This document shows positions 36,663 to 44,204 of a stretch of 64,000 nt of DNA, piece by piece (position 1 is the stretch's first letter; the number at the start of each line of letters is the position of its first letter). The notes beneath the pieces are model-generated. The model ran no database searches. It had not been told where the DNA came from and was given only the letters and a program-made list of their open reading frames with translations. Source of the stretch: Eudoraea adriatica DSM 19308. Lineage in GTDB: Bacteria > Bacteroidota > Bacteroidia > Flavobacteriales > Flavobacteriaceae. Location of the stretch: positions 124,001 through 188,000 of the forward strand of contig NZ_KB907550.1 in assembly GCF_000382125.1 (NCBI RefSeq), in the 5' to 3' direction. The translations under genes were made by a program, and so were the position numbers.

Positions 36663-37423
36663 TAAAATTTTACCATCGGTTACGTCGGCGATTTATTATT
36701 GAAAATAAGTTTTCAAAGTACATATTTTATGCCATGGGTGAAATTGTCCTGGTAATGATAGGGATATTATTGGCATTGCAGGTAAATAACTGGAATGAAA
36801 TAAGGAAAACAAATAAACAAGAAATAGAGCTTTTACAGTCTCTTCATAAAGAATTTAAATTTAATGAAATTGAATTGAATCGTTCTATCGAGAAAGCACA
36901 AGTAATTCAGAAAAAGTCTGAGGCATTATTAAAAAACACAGGAACCCGTGAAATGAAATTATCCAGACATGAAAGTGATTCACTTATAAGCACCGGCTTA
37001 TTGGGTATTATTACATATGATGCAAGCGGTGGCATACTGGAAGACATTATCAATTCGGGCAAAATACATATTTTAAAAAATGATAAATTAAAAAATATTC
37101 TTTCCAATTGGGGCGGAATACTTAACGATGTGAAAGAAGATGAGACTTGGGCAGTAAATGAAAGGAATACTATTACTTTACCATTCCTTTACAGAAATTC
37201 AAACTACACAAACATTTCCGGAGGTATGAACTACATAACTGATATTCCCTCCGGGTTCAACACGGACTACCGGGACATTTATAAATTGCAGGAATTTGAA
37301 AACATTGTGAATAGCCACAGAATATGGAATAAAAAAAATGAAAACAATTATAAACGACTCAAAAAGCGTATTGAGGAAATAATTATCCTTTGTGAACAAG
37401 ATCTAAAGTTAAAAAACAAATAA
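36659..37423 (+). CDS. DUF6090 family membrane protein (array member 3)
   Basis: A 254-residue paralogue with MIKFYHRLRRRFIIENKFSKY, membrane helix GEIVLVMIGILLALQ, NNWNEI, and a distinct ectodomain of helices. The ectodomain contains ESDSLISTGLLGIITYDASGGILEDIINSGKIHILKNDKLKNIL, which resembles the same place in members 4 and 6 (S-x5-LINS-x8-N-LR-L pattern). Coupled to member 2 by a 4-bp overlap; member 4 starts 10 bp later. Function unknown. Confidence 0.85.
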   Translation: MIKFYHRLRRRFIIENKFSKYIFYAMGEIVLVMIGILLALQVNNWNEIRKTNKQEIELLQSLHKEFKFNEIELNRSIEKAQVIQKKSEALLKNTGTREMKLSRHESDSLISTGLLGIITYDASGGILEDIINSGKIHILKNDKLKNILSNWGGILNDVKEDETWAVNERNTITLPFLYRNSNYTNISGGMNYITDIPSGFNTDYRDIYKLQEFENIVNSHRIWNKKNENNYKRLKKRIEEIIILCEQDLKLKNK

Positions 37424-37433
37424 GCAGGACTAA

Positions 37434-38177
37434 ATGATCAAATTCTTCAGACATCTCCGTCATCAATTCCTCAAAGAGAACAACATTTCCAAATACTTGT
37501 TATATGCCATTGGTGAGATTTTGCTGGTGGTTATAGGTATTTTAATTGCCTTGCAGATCAATAATTGGAATCAAAATAGAATCAACTCCATCAGGGAAAG
37601 TCTGTTGCTCAGAGAAATTAATATTGAATTTAAATTCAACAAAGAAGAGTTAGAAAGCACTATCAGAACTTATGTACACATTCGGGAGCAGTGCAACTAT
37701 TTGCTAAAATCACTACCTGTTATCCGAAGTGAAATGAATAAGGACTCTTTATCAAGAGCATTGAGTGAGATTCGAAATCTCGGCACGGCCGATTTATCAA
37801 TGGGATCTATTTCAGCTTTAATCAATACCTCGTCCTTTGAATTTATTTCGAATACTGAACTTCGATCTTTGCTAATTCAATGGGATGATCTGATATCTGA
37901 CTATTTCGAAAGAGAGGGGCAGGCAATAAATTATACCCGGCAAACTATAATTCCATATTTGGCAAAAAGAATACCACGGCCTTATATTGAGGGTATTAAT
38001 GATGATAGGGTAGATTTATCTTTTATGAACTCGATAGAATTTGAAAATTTAATTATTGATCGACGTGGCGATGCGAGCACTTTGTTAAATGTTGTAGAGG
38101 ATGAAGAAGATAAAATTAGAAAAGCGTTAGATCGAATAATATTTCTAACCAATGGAAATAAGGAAAGACAAAAATGA
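37434..38177 (+). CDS. DUF6090 family membrane protein (array member 4)
   Basis: A 247-residue paralogue with MIKFFRHLRHQFLKENNISKY, membrane helix GEILLVVIGILIALQ, NNWNQ, and a helical ectodomain including SMGSISALINTSSFEFISNTELRSLLIQWDDLI. Last residues are basic. Its stop overlaps the start of member 5 (ATGA). Function unknown; the arrangement indicates one transcript from member 1 or 2 onward. Confidence 0.85.
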   Translation: MIKFFRHLRHQFLKENNISKYLLYAIGEILLVVIGILIALQINNWNQNRINSIRESLLLREINIEFKFNKEELESTIRTYVHIREQCNYLLKSLPVIRSEMNKDSLSRALSEIRNLGTADLSMGSISALINTSSFEFISNTELRSLLIQWDDLISDYFEREGQAINYTRQTIIPYLAKRIPRPYIEGINDDRVDLSFMNSIEFENLIIDRRGDASTLLNVVEDEEDKIRKALDRIIFLTNGNKERQK

Positions 38178-38896
38178 TTAATTTCTTTAGGCGCATACGC
38201 AGAAATCTCGCAGACGATAACAAGCCATTGAAATATATGAGGTATGCTATCGGAGAGATTTTGTTGGTGGTTATTGGGATCCTGATTGCCTTGCAGATTA
38301 ATAATTGGAATGAAGAACGGAAAGACGCTCAAAAGGGTATAAAGGTTCTGGAAGAACTGGCTAATAATATTGAGTACAACATTGAAAATATAGAGAAATA
38401 CATCAGAAAAGCCGAACGTTTTAATGAATACTCTGATTATGTCATTAAAGTGCTGGAAAGGGACATTCCCTATTCAGATTCACTTGATAATGTTTTAAAC
38501 AGTGCCTTATTGAACCTTGACGATTTTCATTTTTCAGATGTGGCATATGAATCTTTAAAGAATATGGGGTCTGATTACATTCAGGATGACGTTCTTAAAA
38601 ATGAAATCGTAAAACTTTTTGATGAATCGTTTCCCGAAATGTTAAAAATGTTTAGCTGGTCTTCCACGAGTGCCGAAATCGAATATATAGATCGCAATTT
38701 TTTTCCCGTTTCAGGGAATAACAACCTGATATTGAAGCCCTACGACTTTGATGTGCAAATGAATGATACGTATTTTTTGTCGATGATTCATAAACGTAAA
38801 ATCCAGCGAAATTTTTTTAATACAAGAATGCGGGTAGTTCTCGAAGAGAGTCAAATTGTCCTTCAATTAATTAAGGAGAAACTGCAAAATCAATAA
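38174..38896 (+). CDS. DUF6090 family membrane protein (array member 5)
   Basis: A 240-residue paralogue with MINFFRRIRRNLADDNKPLKY, membrane helix GEILLVVIGILIALQ, NNWNEE, and a helical ectodomain (ELANNIEYNIENIEKYIRKAERFNEY). The N-terminal 45 residues are closest to members 1 and 2, while the ectodomain differs from all others. Last gene of the array. Function unknown. Confidence 0.85.
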   Translation: MINFFRRIRRNLADDNKPLKYMRYAIGEILLVVIGILIALQINNWNEERKDAQKGIKVLEELANNIEYNIENIEKYIRKAERFNEYSDYVIKVLERDIPYSDSLDNVLNSALLNLDDFHFSDVAYESLKNMGSDYIQDDVLKNEIVKLFDESFPEMLKMFSWSSTSAEIEYIDRNFFPVSGNNNLILKPYDFDVQMNDTYFLSMIHKRKIQRNFFNTRMRVVLEESQIVLQLIKEKLQNQ

Positions 38897-39279
38897 TTCA
38901 AAAATAGGTAAGTGGGTTTGTATGTGGGATAAAAACCATTTATATATACTGTCTGCCGGGCTTTATATGTTTCCTCTCGTATCAATACCTGGGATCCGTT
39001 GATTAATAGTTATATAGAAATATAAAAAGGATAATAATACTGCTAACAAGAGGTTTAAAATGCTCGAATCGTACTTAAATAAAAAGAGAGGGATGCCAGA
39101 GAAAAAATTATGGAAGAATTAAAAGCAAAAAGAAACTTTTTCATTTAATGGTCTAATTGATTTATTCTGTTTTAAATCGCATGATATGTGTATCATTTAA
39201 GCGCAATGTGGCTTATGATATTAATCATCAAACTTCTGAAATCCCCGGTTTAACTTCGTATCCTAAAAGAGTAAACAGG
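38897..39279. other. AT-rich intergenic stretch without recognised content
   Basis: About 380 bp between the DUF6090 array and the kinase gene. An open frame continues upstream of the kinase start into this stretch (from about 39157) but its codons look non-coding and it lacks an ATG. I see no tRNA, strong terminator or repeat. Confidence 0.4.
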
Positions 39280-39792
39280 ATGATTGTATTTGTTTTTGGT
39301 TTGCCGGGTACAGGCAAGAGTTTTTTTGCTTCAAGACTTGCCAAAATTATAGATGCCAGCTATCTGAATAGCGATAAGTTAAGGAAGGAACTGTTTGCAA
39401 AAAGAACATATTCCTATGATGAGAAAAAAGAGGTCTATGATACTATGCTCAGTAAAGCGAAAGAAGCAATTGCCATTAGTCAAAATCTGGTGCTCGACGC
39501 CACATTCCATAAAAAGGAAACCAGAGATAAGTTTATGAAGCAATTATCAGATCTGGACGAGGTTTTTTATATTGAAATACATTCGGCCGAGAGTACGATC
39601 AAAGAGCGATTAAAGAAAAGCAGGCCTTATAGTGAAGCCGATTTTGAAGTGTATAAACTAATCCGGCAACAATGGGAACCGTTTAATAAGCCCCATTTGG
39701 TGTTGGAATCCACTAATAATAATATTGAAGAAATGTTGCTAAAAGCTGCCAGGTACCTGGGTTGGAAGAATGATACAGGAACAGATAAATAG
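39280..39792 (+). CDS. AAA_33-type P-loop kinase (zeta-toxin/gluconate-kinase-like)
   Basis: A 170-residue nucleotide-binding protein starting MIVFVFGLPGTGKSFFASRLAK with Walker A GLPGTGKS at 7-14, a Walker-B-like LVLDATFHKKETR (about 72-84), and a C-terminal lid region. This is the AAA_33 domain that, in many bacteria, is the C-terminal half of a bifunctional aminoglycoside-phosphotransferase/ATP-binding protein. Here the two halves are separate genes in reverse order, overlapping by 23 bp. The start at 39280 is chosen because the family begins directly before Walker A. Substrate unknown. Confidence 0.8.
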   Translation: MIVFVFGLPGTGKSFFASRLAKIIDASYLNSDKLRKELFAKRTYSYDEKKEVYDTMLSKAKEAIAISQNLVLDATFHKKETRDKFMKQLSDLDEVFYIEIHSAESTIKERLKKSRPYSEADFEVYKLIRQQWEPFNKPHLVLESTNNNIEEMLLKAARYLGWKNDTGTDK

Positions 39793-40789
39793 CCTGCTCT
39801 TAGAAGGGGAATTTCCCGAAGTTTCAACAGAAAGGCAATTGATTGAAACCCACATATCCTGGGTGTTTATTTGTCACCGATTCGTATACAAAATAAAAAA
39901 GCCCATTAAATATTCATTTCTTGATTTTTCTACCCTTGAAAAACGAAAAAAATATTGCGAAAGGGAAATTGAATTGAACAAGCGCCTTACCACTGGCATT
40001 TACCTGGATGTGGTTCCTGTAAATAAATTGAATGATCATTATAAAATAGGAGGTAAAGCAGGAACGGTAATCGAATATGCCGTAAGGATGTTTAAAATGG
40101 ATGGGACCAAACAAATGGACCGGCTTTTGCTTCAAAAAAAAGTAACGAAATCGGACATTCAAAACCTGGCCAAAAAAATCGCCCGCTTTCATGAGAATAC
40201 TGCTATAATCCAACAAAAGGACATGCTGGATATTCAGGAAAAATTCAACGATTTGGAAGCGGAAAAGAAATATCTGAAAGCGCAACCAAATGGCGATAAA
40301 TATGCATCTATTATTGCCAATGCCGTAAAAACCTCTAACACTTTTTTAGAGAAAAACAAGGAATTGCTGGCAGAAAGACTAAGGGCCGGTTTCTTCAGGG
40401 ATTGCCATGGCGACCTTCATTCCAGGAATATTTTTTTACTGCCATCGCCTCAGCCTTTCGATTGTATAGAATTCAATGATGATTACCGGCAAATTGATGT
40501 TTTGAACGAAGTTGCCTTCCTCTGTATGGATCTCGATGCATTTGGGGAAAAAGATTTATCTGAGCTATTCATGGAATATTACAATGAATTTTTTCCCTCC
40601 ATGAAATCGTCGGAAGAACACCATCTTTTTGTTTTTTACAAGGCCTATCGGGCTAATGTACGTGCCAAGGTCAATAGTTTGCGGGCAAAGAGTGCTGTGA
40701 ATGAAAATGCAAGAACAAAAGCATTATTTGAAGTAGATAAATACCTTCGGTTGATGGAAAGCTATTTGAAAACCCTTAGTTTAATTTAA
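39770..40789 (+). CDS. Aminoglycoside phosphotransferase-like kinase (APH fold)
   Basis: A 339-residue APH/choline-kinase-fold protein. The catalytic loop is RDCHGDLHSRNIFL (about residues 209-222, His-Gly-Asp) and the metal-binding DFG-like segment is FDCIEFNDDYRQIDVLNEVAFLCMDLD. The N-terminal lobe carries an invariant-lysine candidate in HRFVYKIKKPIKYSFLDFSTLEKRKKYCEREI. Members are rarely true aminoglycoside resistance enzymes; the natural substrate is unknown. It overlaps the preceding P-loop kinase by 23 bp. Confidence 0.85.
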   Translation: MIQEQINSLLLEGEFPEVSTERQLIETHISWVFICHRFVYKIKKPIKYSFLDFSTLEKRKKYCEREIELNKRLTTGIYLDVVPVNKLNDHYKIGGKAGTVIEYAVRMFKMDGTKQMDRLLLQKKVTKSDIQNLAKKIARFHENTAIIQQKDMLDIQEKFNDLEAEKKYLKAQPNGDKYASIIANAVKTSNTFLEKNKELLAERLRAGFFRDCHGDLHSRNIFLLPSPQPFDCIEFNDDYRQIDVLNEVAFLCMDLDAFGEKDLSELFMEYYNEFFPSMKSSEEHHLFVFYKAYRANVRAKVNSLRAKSAVNENARTKALFEVDKYLRLMESYLKTLSLI

Positions 40790-40827
40790 ATCGGTTTAAA
40801 AAAATTTCTCATACTAAGTATGAAGGG

Positions 40828-40840
40828 TTTATTTGAACTT
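40828..40840. repeat. TTTATTTGAACTT repeat, copy 1
   Basis: One of four copies in 3 kb. It lies between the convergent APH-like and thioesterase genes, 14 bp beyond the thioesterase stop. Confidence 0.5.
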
Positions 40841-40854
40841 TGTTTGCAACTGAA

Positions 40855-41292
40855 TTATTTTAAAATCGATTCACCGTAAAAATCTATGAATGACTTTCTC
40901 CATGTCTCAGGAAAAGGATGTTTTTTTAATTCCTCCATATCATAGGCCATTAGCAAAGATTTGGATATAGCTACAATTCGTTTATGCTTTTTACTATAAA
41001 TTTTTCCTTCACAAAGCACTCTATCTTCTAATAGTTCGATAATATCCAAGTTAATGATAACAATATCTGGAAAGGTAACTGGAAAGATATATTTACAATC
41101 CTGCCAGGCCAGAATTGGCACTATATTCTTGAACACAAATTCGCCTTTATGCATTTTTTGAAACATCTCGATTCGGGCTGATTCCATCCAACGAAGATAA
41201 ATAGTATTGTTCACGTGCTTCGCTGCGTCCATATCGCCCCACTGAACAGGAAGTTCAAGACTTGCATAACTATTGGAATTATAATCTATCAT
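40855..41292 (-). CDS. Acyl-CoA thioesterase (YbgC/4-hydroxybenzoyl-CoA thioesterase-like hotdog)
   Basis: A 145-residue hotdog-fold protein with the family signature LPVQWGDMDAAKHVNNTIYLRWMESARIEMFQKM near the N-terminus, where the aspartate of WGDMD is the usual catalytic residue. It hydrolyses acyl-CoA thioesters; chain-length specificity is unknown. The ATG at 41292 is chosen: an upstream ATG (41328) would add 12 residues encoded partly by the GTTCAAATAAAGGATAA leader that also precedes the methyltransferase gene. Separated from the methyltransferase gene upstream by about 90 bp. Confidence 0.85.
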   Translation of the reverse strand: MIDYNSNSYASLELPVQWGDMDAAKHVNNTIYLRWMESARIEMFQKMHKGEFVFKNIVPILAWQDCKYIFPVTFPDIVIINLDIIELLEDRVLCEGKIYSKKHKRIVAISKSLLMAYDMEELKKHPFPETWRKSFIDFYGESILK

Positions 41293-41293
41293 G

Positions 41294-41311
41294 TTATCCT
41301 TTATTTGAACA
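41294..41311. repeat. TTTATTTGAAC repeat, copy 2 (thioesterase leader)
   Basis: On the minus strand it reads GTTCAAATAAAGGATAAC immediately before the thioesterase ATG at 41292. It shares 17 bases with the copy upstream of the methyltransferase gene. Confidence 0.5.
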
Positions 41312-41384
41312 TTTATACAATCTGACATAAAATGCGTTTTTAATACATTTATAAATTGTCACAGACTCTTTTACTCTACAAACA

Positions 41385-42095
41385 TTATTTTGCTTTAATA
41401 ATATATTGATATGGAAGCAAATCTACGTTTACCTCAAAAGAATTATAGTCCGCTTTTTTTAATTCATTGACTACAACATCGATGGGTAACCTATGACCCA
41501 AGGGAGGACCCACGGGGATTTCAGATTTGAAAAAATCAATAATCACCAACTGGCCTTCAGGCTTTGTGCCCTTTTTTACCTTAGTAAAGTATTCAAGGCG
41601 GTTTTCAATATGATGATACGTATTAACGATTAATACCATGTCCACTTCTTCCTTCTTCAAGTTAGGGGAATCATACGGTATTTTACGGGTTTCAATATTA
41701 TCTAAATTGTTTTTTTCGATTCGTCTTTGTAGAAACTCTTGAAACTCATCATCCACATCCGCCGCAATAACTTTCGCCCCTTTTTCTGCTAATTTCACGG
41801 AGAAATAACCAGAACCAGCTCCAATATCCATAATCGTTTGACCTTGTAGGTCCCCTAAAAATTCCAAAACTTTTTCAGGTTGTTGATACGCATCTCTTTC
41901 TGGAGACTCGAATCGTTCGATCAGCTTTTCAACGGAAGATTGGTGCATTTGCTCATTAGCTGAGCTATGTTCTGATCGGGTATCATTATGATCCTCGTGA
42001 CCGCTTGTTTTTACCTGGGAAGTATTTATGTCACGATGGTTATTTTTACATCCAATACATAGAAAAAATGTTAAAATCAAAGCTATATTTTTCAT
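41385..42095 (-). CDS. Lipoprotein with class I SAM methyltransferase domain
   Basis: A 236-residue protein combining a lipoprotein signal peptide (MKNIALILTFFLCIGC, lipobox Cys16), a His/Asp/Ser-rich linker (residues 17-53) and a class I methyltransferase domain with motif I DIGAGSGYFSV at 90-100, the acidic motif II end in VIAADVDD and motif IV DMVLIVNTYHHI. Such enzymes need S-adenosylmethionine, which is not expected outside the cytoplasm, so the exported location is a puzzle. Related exported methyltransferase-like proteins occur in Bacteroidota. It lies between the phosphatase-like and thioesterase genes on the same strand. Confidence 0.85.
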   Translation of the reverse strand: MKNIALILTFFLCIGCKNNHRDINTSQVKTSGHEDHNDTRSEHSSANEQMHQSSVEKLIERFESPERDAYQQPEKVLEFLGDLQGQTIMDIGAGSGYFSVKLAEKGAKVIAADVDDEFQEFLQRRIEKNNLDNIETRKIPYDSPNLKKEEVDMVLIVNTYHHIENRLEYFTKVKKGTKPEGQLVIIDFFKSEIPVGPPLGHRLPIDVVVNELKKADYNSFEVNVDLLPYQYIIKAK

Positions 42096-42119
42096 TTCAG
42101 TATCTTTTAGTGATTTGTT

Positions 42120-42138
42120 TTATCCTTTATTTGAACTT
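42120..42138. repeat. TTTATTTGAACTT repeat, copy 3 (methyltransferase leader)
   Basis: Minus strand AAGTTCAAATAAAGGATAA, 24 bp upstream of the methyltransferase ATG and sharing GTTCAAATAAAGGATAA with the thioesterase leader. Confidence 0.5.
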
Positions 42139-42143
42139 TTGGG

Positions 42144-42191
42144 TCCCGATAGCTTCTCCTTCGTAATACTATGGAGAAGGAGCTATCGGGA
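42144..42191. repeat. REP-like hairpin with TCCCGATAGCT arms
   Basis: TCCCGATAGCT (42144-42154) pairs with AGCTATCGGGA (42181-42191), 11 bp perfect. The pairing continues inward with one mismatch to give a stem of about 19 bp and a loop of 10. Similar TCCCGA...TCGGGA palindromes are dispersed in flavobacterial genomes; another lies at 51225. There is no T-run, so it is not a classical terminator. Confidence 0.6.
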
Positions 42192-42254
42192 TGGACTATG
42201 TGACTAAATTATTAATTATCGTATTGGATGCAGATTTAGTGGGGTCTAATACTT

Positions 42255-43640
42255 TCACTCAACAAAATCCTTTTTTAACCGAACAGCAGAGTTTGGCACT
42301 TTGTTTTTCAACTTTCTACGACTTTTCTTCTTAATTAGGTCAAATGCATCGTAAAGTTTTCCCAGTGGTGTGTACGCTTCATATTTTATAATGTTCTTTG
42401 AGACGGTAATTATCTGGAATAGTTGGGTATATTCTCCCCTTCGTACCATCCAATCCTGGTCTTTTGATTCGTACATTTTTGGTCCACTTACCGAAACCGC
42501 GTAAATTGTTCCGGCATTTTTTACTACCGTAAGGCCTTTGCCCTCGTTCTCAATGTAACCGCGGGCATAGGTATGATCATGGCCTTGCAATACCAAGTCG
42601 ACTTCATAGGTATTAATTAAAGGTTGCAAAGCTTCCCTTAACTCTTTGTTGTCCCTTCCCCTGGCTGTTGAATAAATAGGATAGTGCATCGTGATTGCTG
42701 TCCATTTTTTTGTGTTGGACCGCAAAACACTATCCAGCCATTTTATTTGTGCTGCACGTGACTCCATACTTTTGTTGAAACCCTCTGCATCTATTGATAT
42801 CAACTTCATGTTCTGATAGTCAAGGGCATAACATGTTTCCTTCAGTTCTTCAGTAGGGCCATTTTCGGGTAGGGTAAATTGTGGCCTCCATAAAGAAGTT
42901 AAAACACCGTCTCGATACTCGTGATTGCCAGGAGTCATCATACTTGGTACTGTCGCATGAATAAAACTGCCTGAATAAAACCATTCTCCCCATTCTAAAT
43001 TCGCGTCCCTATCATTGATCAAATCACCGGCATGCAACATGAAGTCCACTTGAGGAAATTGCTTGTAGGAATTCCGAATGACCCGTGACCACATCGATTT
43101 TACGCTGTTTTGGGCATCCCCGAAATAAATGAAACTAAACGGTTCTTTACTATCAGTGTGCGCAGTAGTAAATTGAAACCACTCGCTCCAACAACCGTCA
43201 TCATCCGACCCGTTTCCAACGCGATACACATACATTGTATGGGGTTCAAGATCAGGAACTACGGCCGAATAATATACCGCCTTGACCAAAGGTTCATTTA
43301 TGTTGCGGTTTTGAAACAATTGTCTTTTTGCAGTAATCTTGCGAACTTCCCCAAGCAAGAATTCGGGTCCGTCGGTAGCTAAGGCAACTTCTACCACTCC
43401 AGATTTAATTTGCTGATCGGTTCGCCAATTGACCGCAAAACTGTGGGCGGGATCTGTTGTTAGGTTTGCTATTACCCGATCTGGCGTCTTGGATGGAAAA
43501 ATCAATTTATGGGCGGTCACTGAATCATGCTCAATATAATGACTATGGCCATGGGGTTCGGTTGCAATTGGATTTTGTGCACGCAACGCAAAATTCAATA
43601 GTAGCATAAAAATGAGGAATACTGTACTTTTTTGGGTCAT
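42255..43640 (-). CDS. Purple acid phosphatase-like metallophosphoesterase, secreted
   Basis: A 461-residue exported protein: signal peptide (about 1-21, ending FALRAQ), an N-terminal fibronectin-III-like PAP domain (about 45-150) and a calcineurin-like metallophosphatase domain. Metal-binding motifs in order are YFGDAQN, HAGDLINDRD, TPGNHEY, MHYPIYS and QGHDHTYARG, all intact. It probably hydrolyses phosphomonoesters in the periplasm or outside. The C-terminus is lysine/arginine-rich (KKKSRRKLKNK). A promoter lies directly upstream; the lipoprotein methyltransferase gene follows after 159 bp holding a REP-like hairpin. Confidence 0.9.
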   Translation of the reverse strand: MTQKSTVFLIFMLLLNFALRAQNPIATEPHGHSHYIEHDSVTAHKLIFPSKTPDRVIANLTTDPAHSFAVNWRTDQQIKSGVVEVALATDGPEFLLGEVRKITAKRQLFQNRNINEPLVKAVYYSAVVPDLEPHTMYVYRVGNGSDDDGCWSEWFQFTTAHTDSKEPFSFIYFGDAQNSVKSMWSRVIRNSYKQFPQVDFMLHAGDLINDRDANLEWGEWFYSGSFIHATVPSMMTPGNHEYRDGVLTSLWRPQFTLPENGPTEELKETCYALDYQNMKLISIDAEGFNKSMESRAAQIKWLDSVLRSNTKKWTAITMHYPIYSTARGRDNKELREALQPLINTYEVDLVLQGHDHTYARGYIENEGKGLTVVKNAGTIYAVSVSGPKMYESKDQDWMVRRGEYTQLFQIITVSKNIIKYEAYTPLGKLYDAFDLIKKKSRRKLKNKVPNSAVRLKKDFVE

Positions 43641-43659
43641 TGTTCAATTTATTTACTTT

Positions 43660-43690
43660 CAAAAGTATTTTATGTTCGGTTCAAAACCAA
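43660..43690 (-). promoter_or_regulatory. Promoter of the phosphatase-like gene
   Basis: Minus-strand TTG (43688-43690), 20-bp spacer and TACTTTTG (43660-43667), a full match to the Bacteroidota -33/-7 pattern, 20 bp before the ATG. Confidence 0.55.
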
Positions 43691-43831
43691 CTATTTAAGG
43701 CAATGTTAATGTTAAGCCTCATCACAAATTGTGGATTGTCTTTCTTTAATTGTGTACAACTTAAGGATGTATTAACTTGTTAATTTATTGCTGCTATGGG
43801 GTTGTCTTTAATTCTGTCTATTCATAGATCG

Positions 43832-43844
43832 TTTATTTGAACTT
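43832..43844. repeat. TTTATTTGAACTT repeat, copy 4
   Basis: Fourth copy, in the 564-bp gap between the phosphatase-like and pore-forming-toxin-like genes, next to the tRNA-Asp-like remnant. The copies bracket the three-gene block 40855-43640. Confidence 0.5.
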
Positions 43845-43868
43845 ACCTATCAATGATGTTAAAAATAA

Positions 43869-43902
43869 AAATCCTTGACAGTCAACGAACTATCAAGGAT
43901 TT
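43869..43902 (-). terminator. Terminator-like hairpin after tRNA-Asp-like 3' end
   Basis: On the minus strand AAATCCTTGATAG pairs with CTGTCAAGGATTT (13-bp stem with one G-U pair, 8-nt loop), followed by a T-rich run. It lies 2 bp past the tRNA-Asp 3'-end-like segment at 43905, as expected downstream of a once-transcribed tRNA. Confidence 0.6.
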
Positions 43903-43903
43903 A

Positions 43904-43956
43904 TGCGGTCTGGACGGGATTGATTTCCTCTCTCCGTTCGGAAATGGGCCTAAGGG
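43904..43956 (-). repeat. 53-bp repeat containing a tRNA-Asp 3' end (copy 1)
   Basis: Its first 16 bases equal the 3' end region of tRNA-Asp (minus strand TCCCGTCCAGACCGC, T-arm and acceptor strand). The next 37 bases are unrelated to tRNA-Asp but recur at 50680-50732 with two mismatches over the whole 53 bp. The rest of the tRNA is absent, so this is not a functional tRNA; it may be an attachment-site scar or a remnant of an older tRNA copy. Confidence 0.7.
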
Positions 43957-44204
43957 TGGTGCTGTCACAAAGTGCTCTTTCCAATTTGCCTGAGTTTCTT
44001 TTAATAATGAATCTATTGCAGAGAGGGGATTGCTTCCTTGAAATTACAGCATTCAATTGAATACAAGATTGAATAATCCTATTGTATTAATTGGCATAAA
44101 GAACGAAAGCCTAATCTTGCTCCGTTGGAAGTATTAAAAAAACAGCCGACACCAAGTTGTTGAATCGCAACTTTAGGTGCCCGCTGCATTAATAAACATT
44201 CTCC

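Noticed and set aside
35086-38896. CRISPR-like or IS-derived repeat array
   Set aside because: The repetition is the conserved N-terminal coding region of paralogous genes, not short direct repeats with spacers, and no inverted terminal repeats were seen.
39157-39279. N-terminal extension of the P-loop kinase
   Set aside because: The frame is open upstream but has no suitable start or family-like sequence; homologous domains begin directly before Walker A.
39770-40789. Aminoglycoside resistance gene
   Set aside because: The APH fold is shared by many metabolic kinases; nothing in sequence or context indicates antibiotic resistance.
43904-43956. Possible second tRNA-Asp gene
   Set aside because: Only the 3' T-arm/acceptor strand is tRNA-like; acceptor 5' strand, D-arm and anticodon are absent.
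43875-44060. 61-codon open frame over the tRNA-Asp 3'-end repeat
   Set aside because: It begins inside the terminator-like hairpin and runs through the tRNA-derived repeat; codon content looks random.
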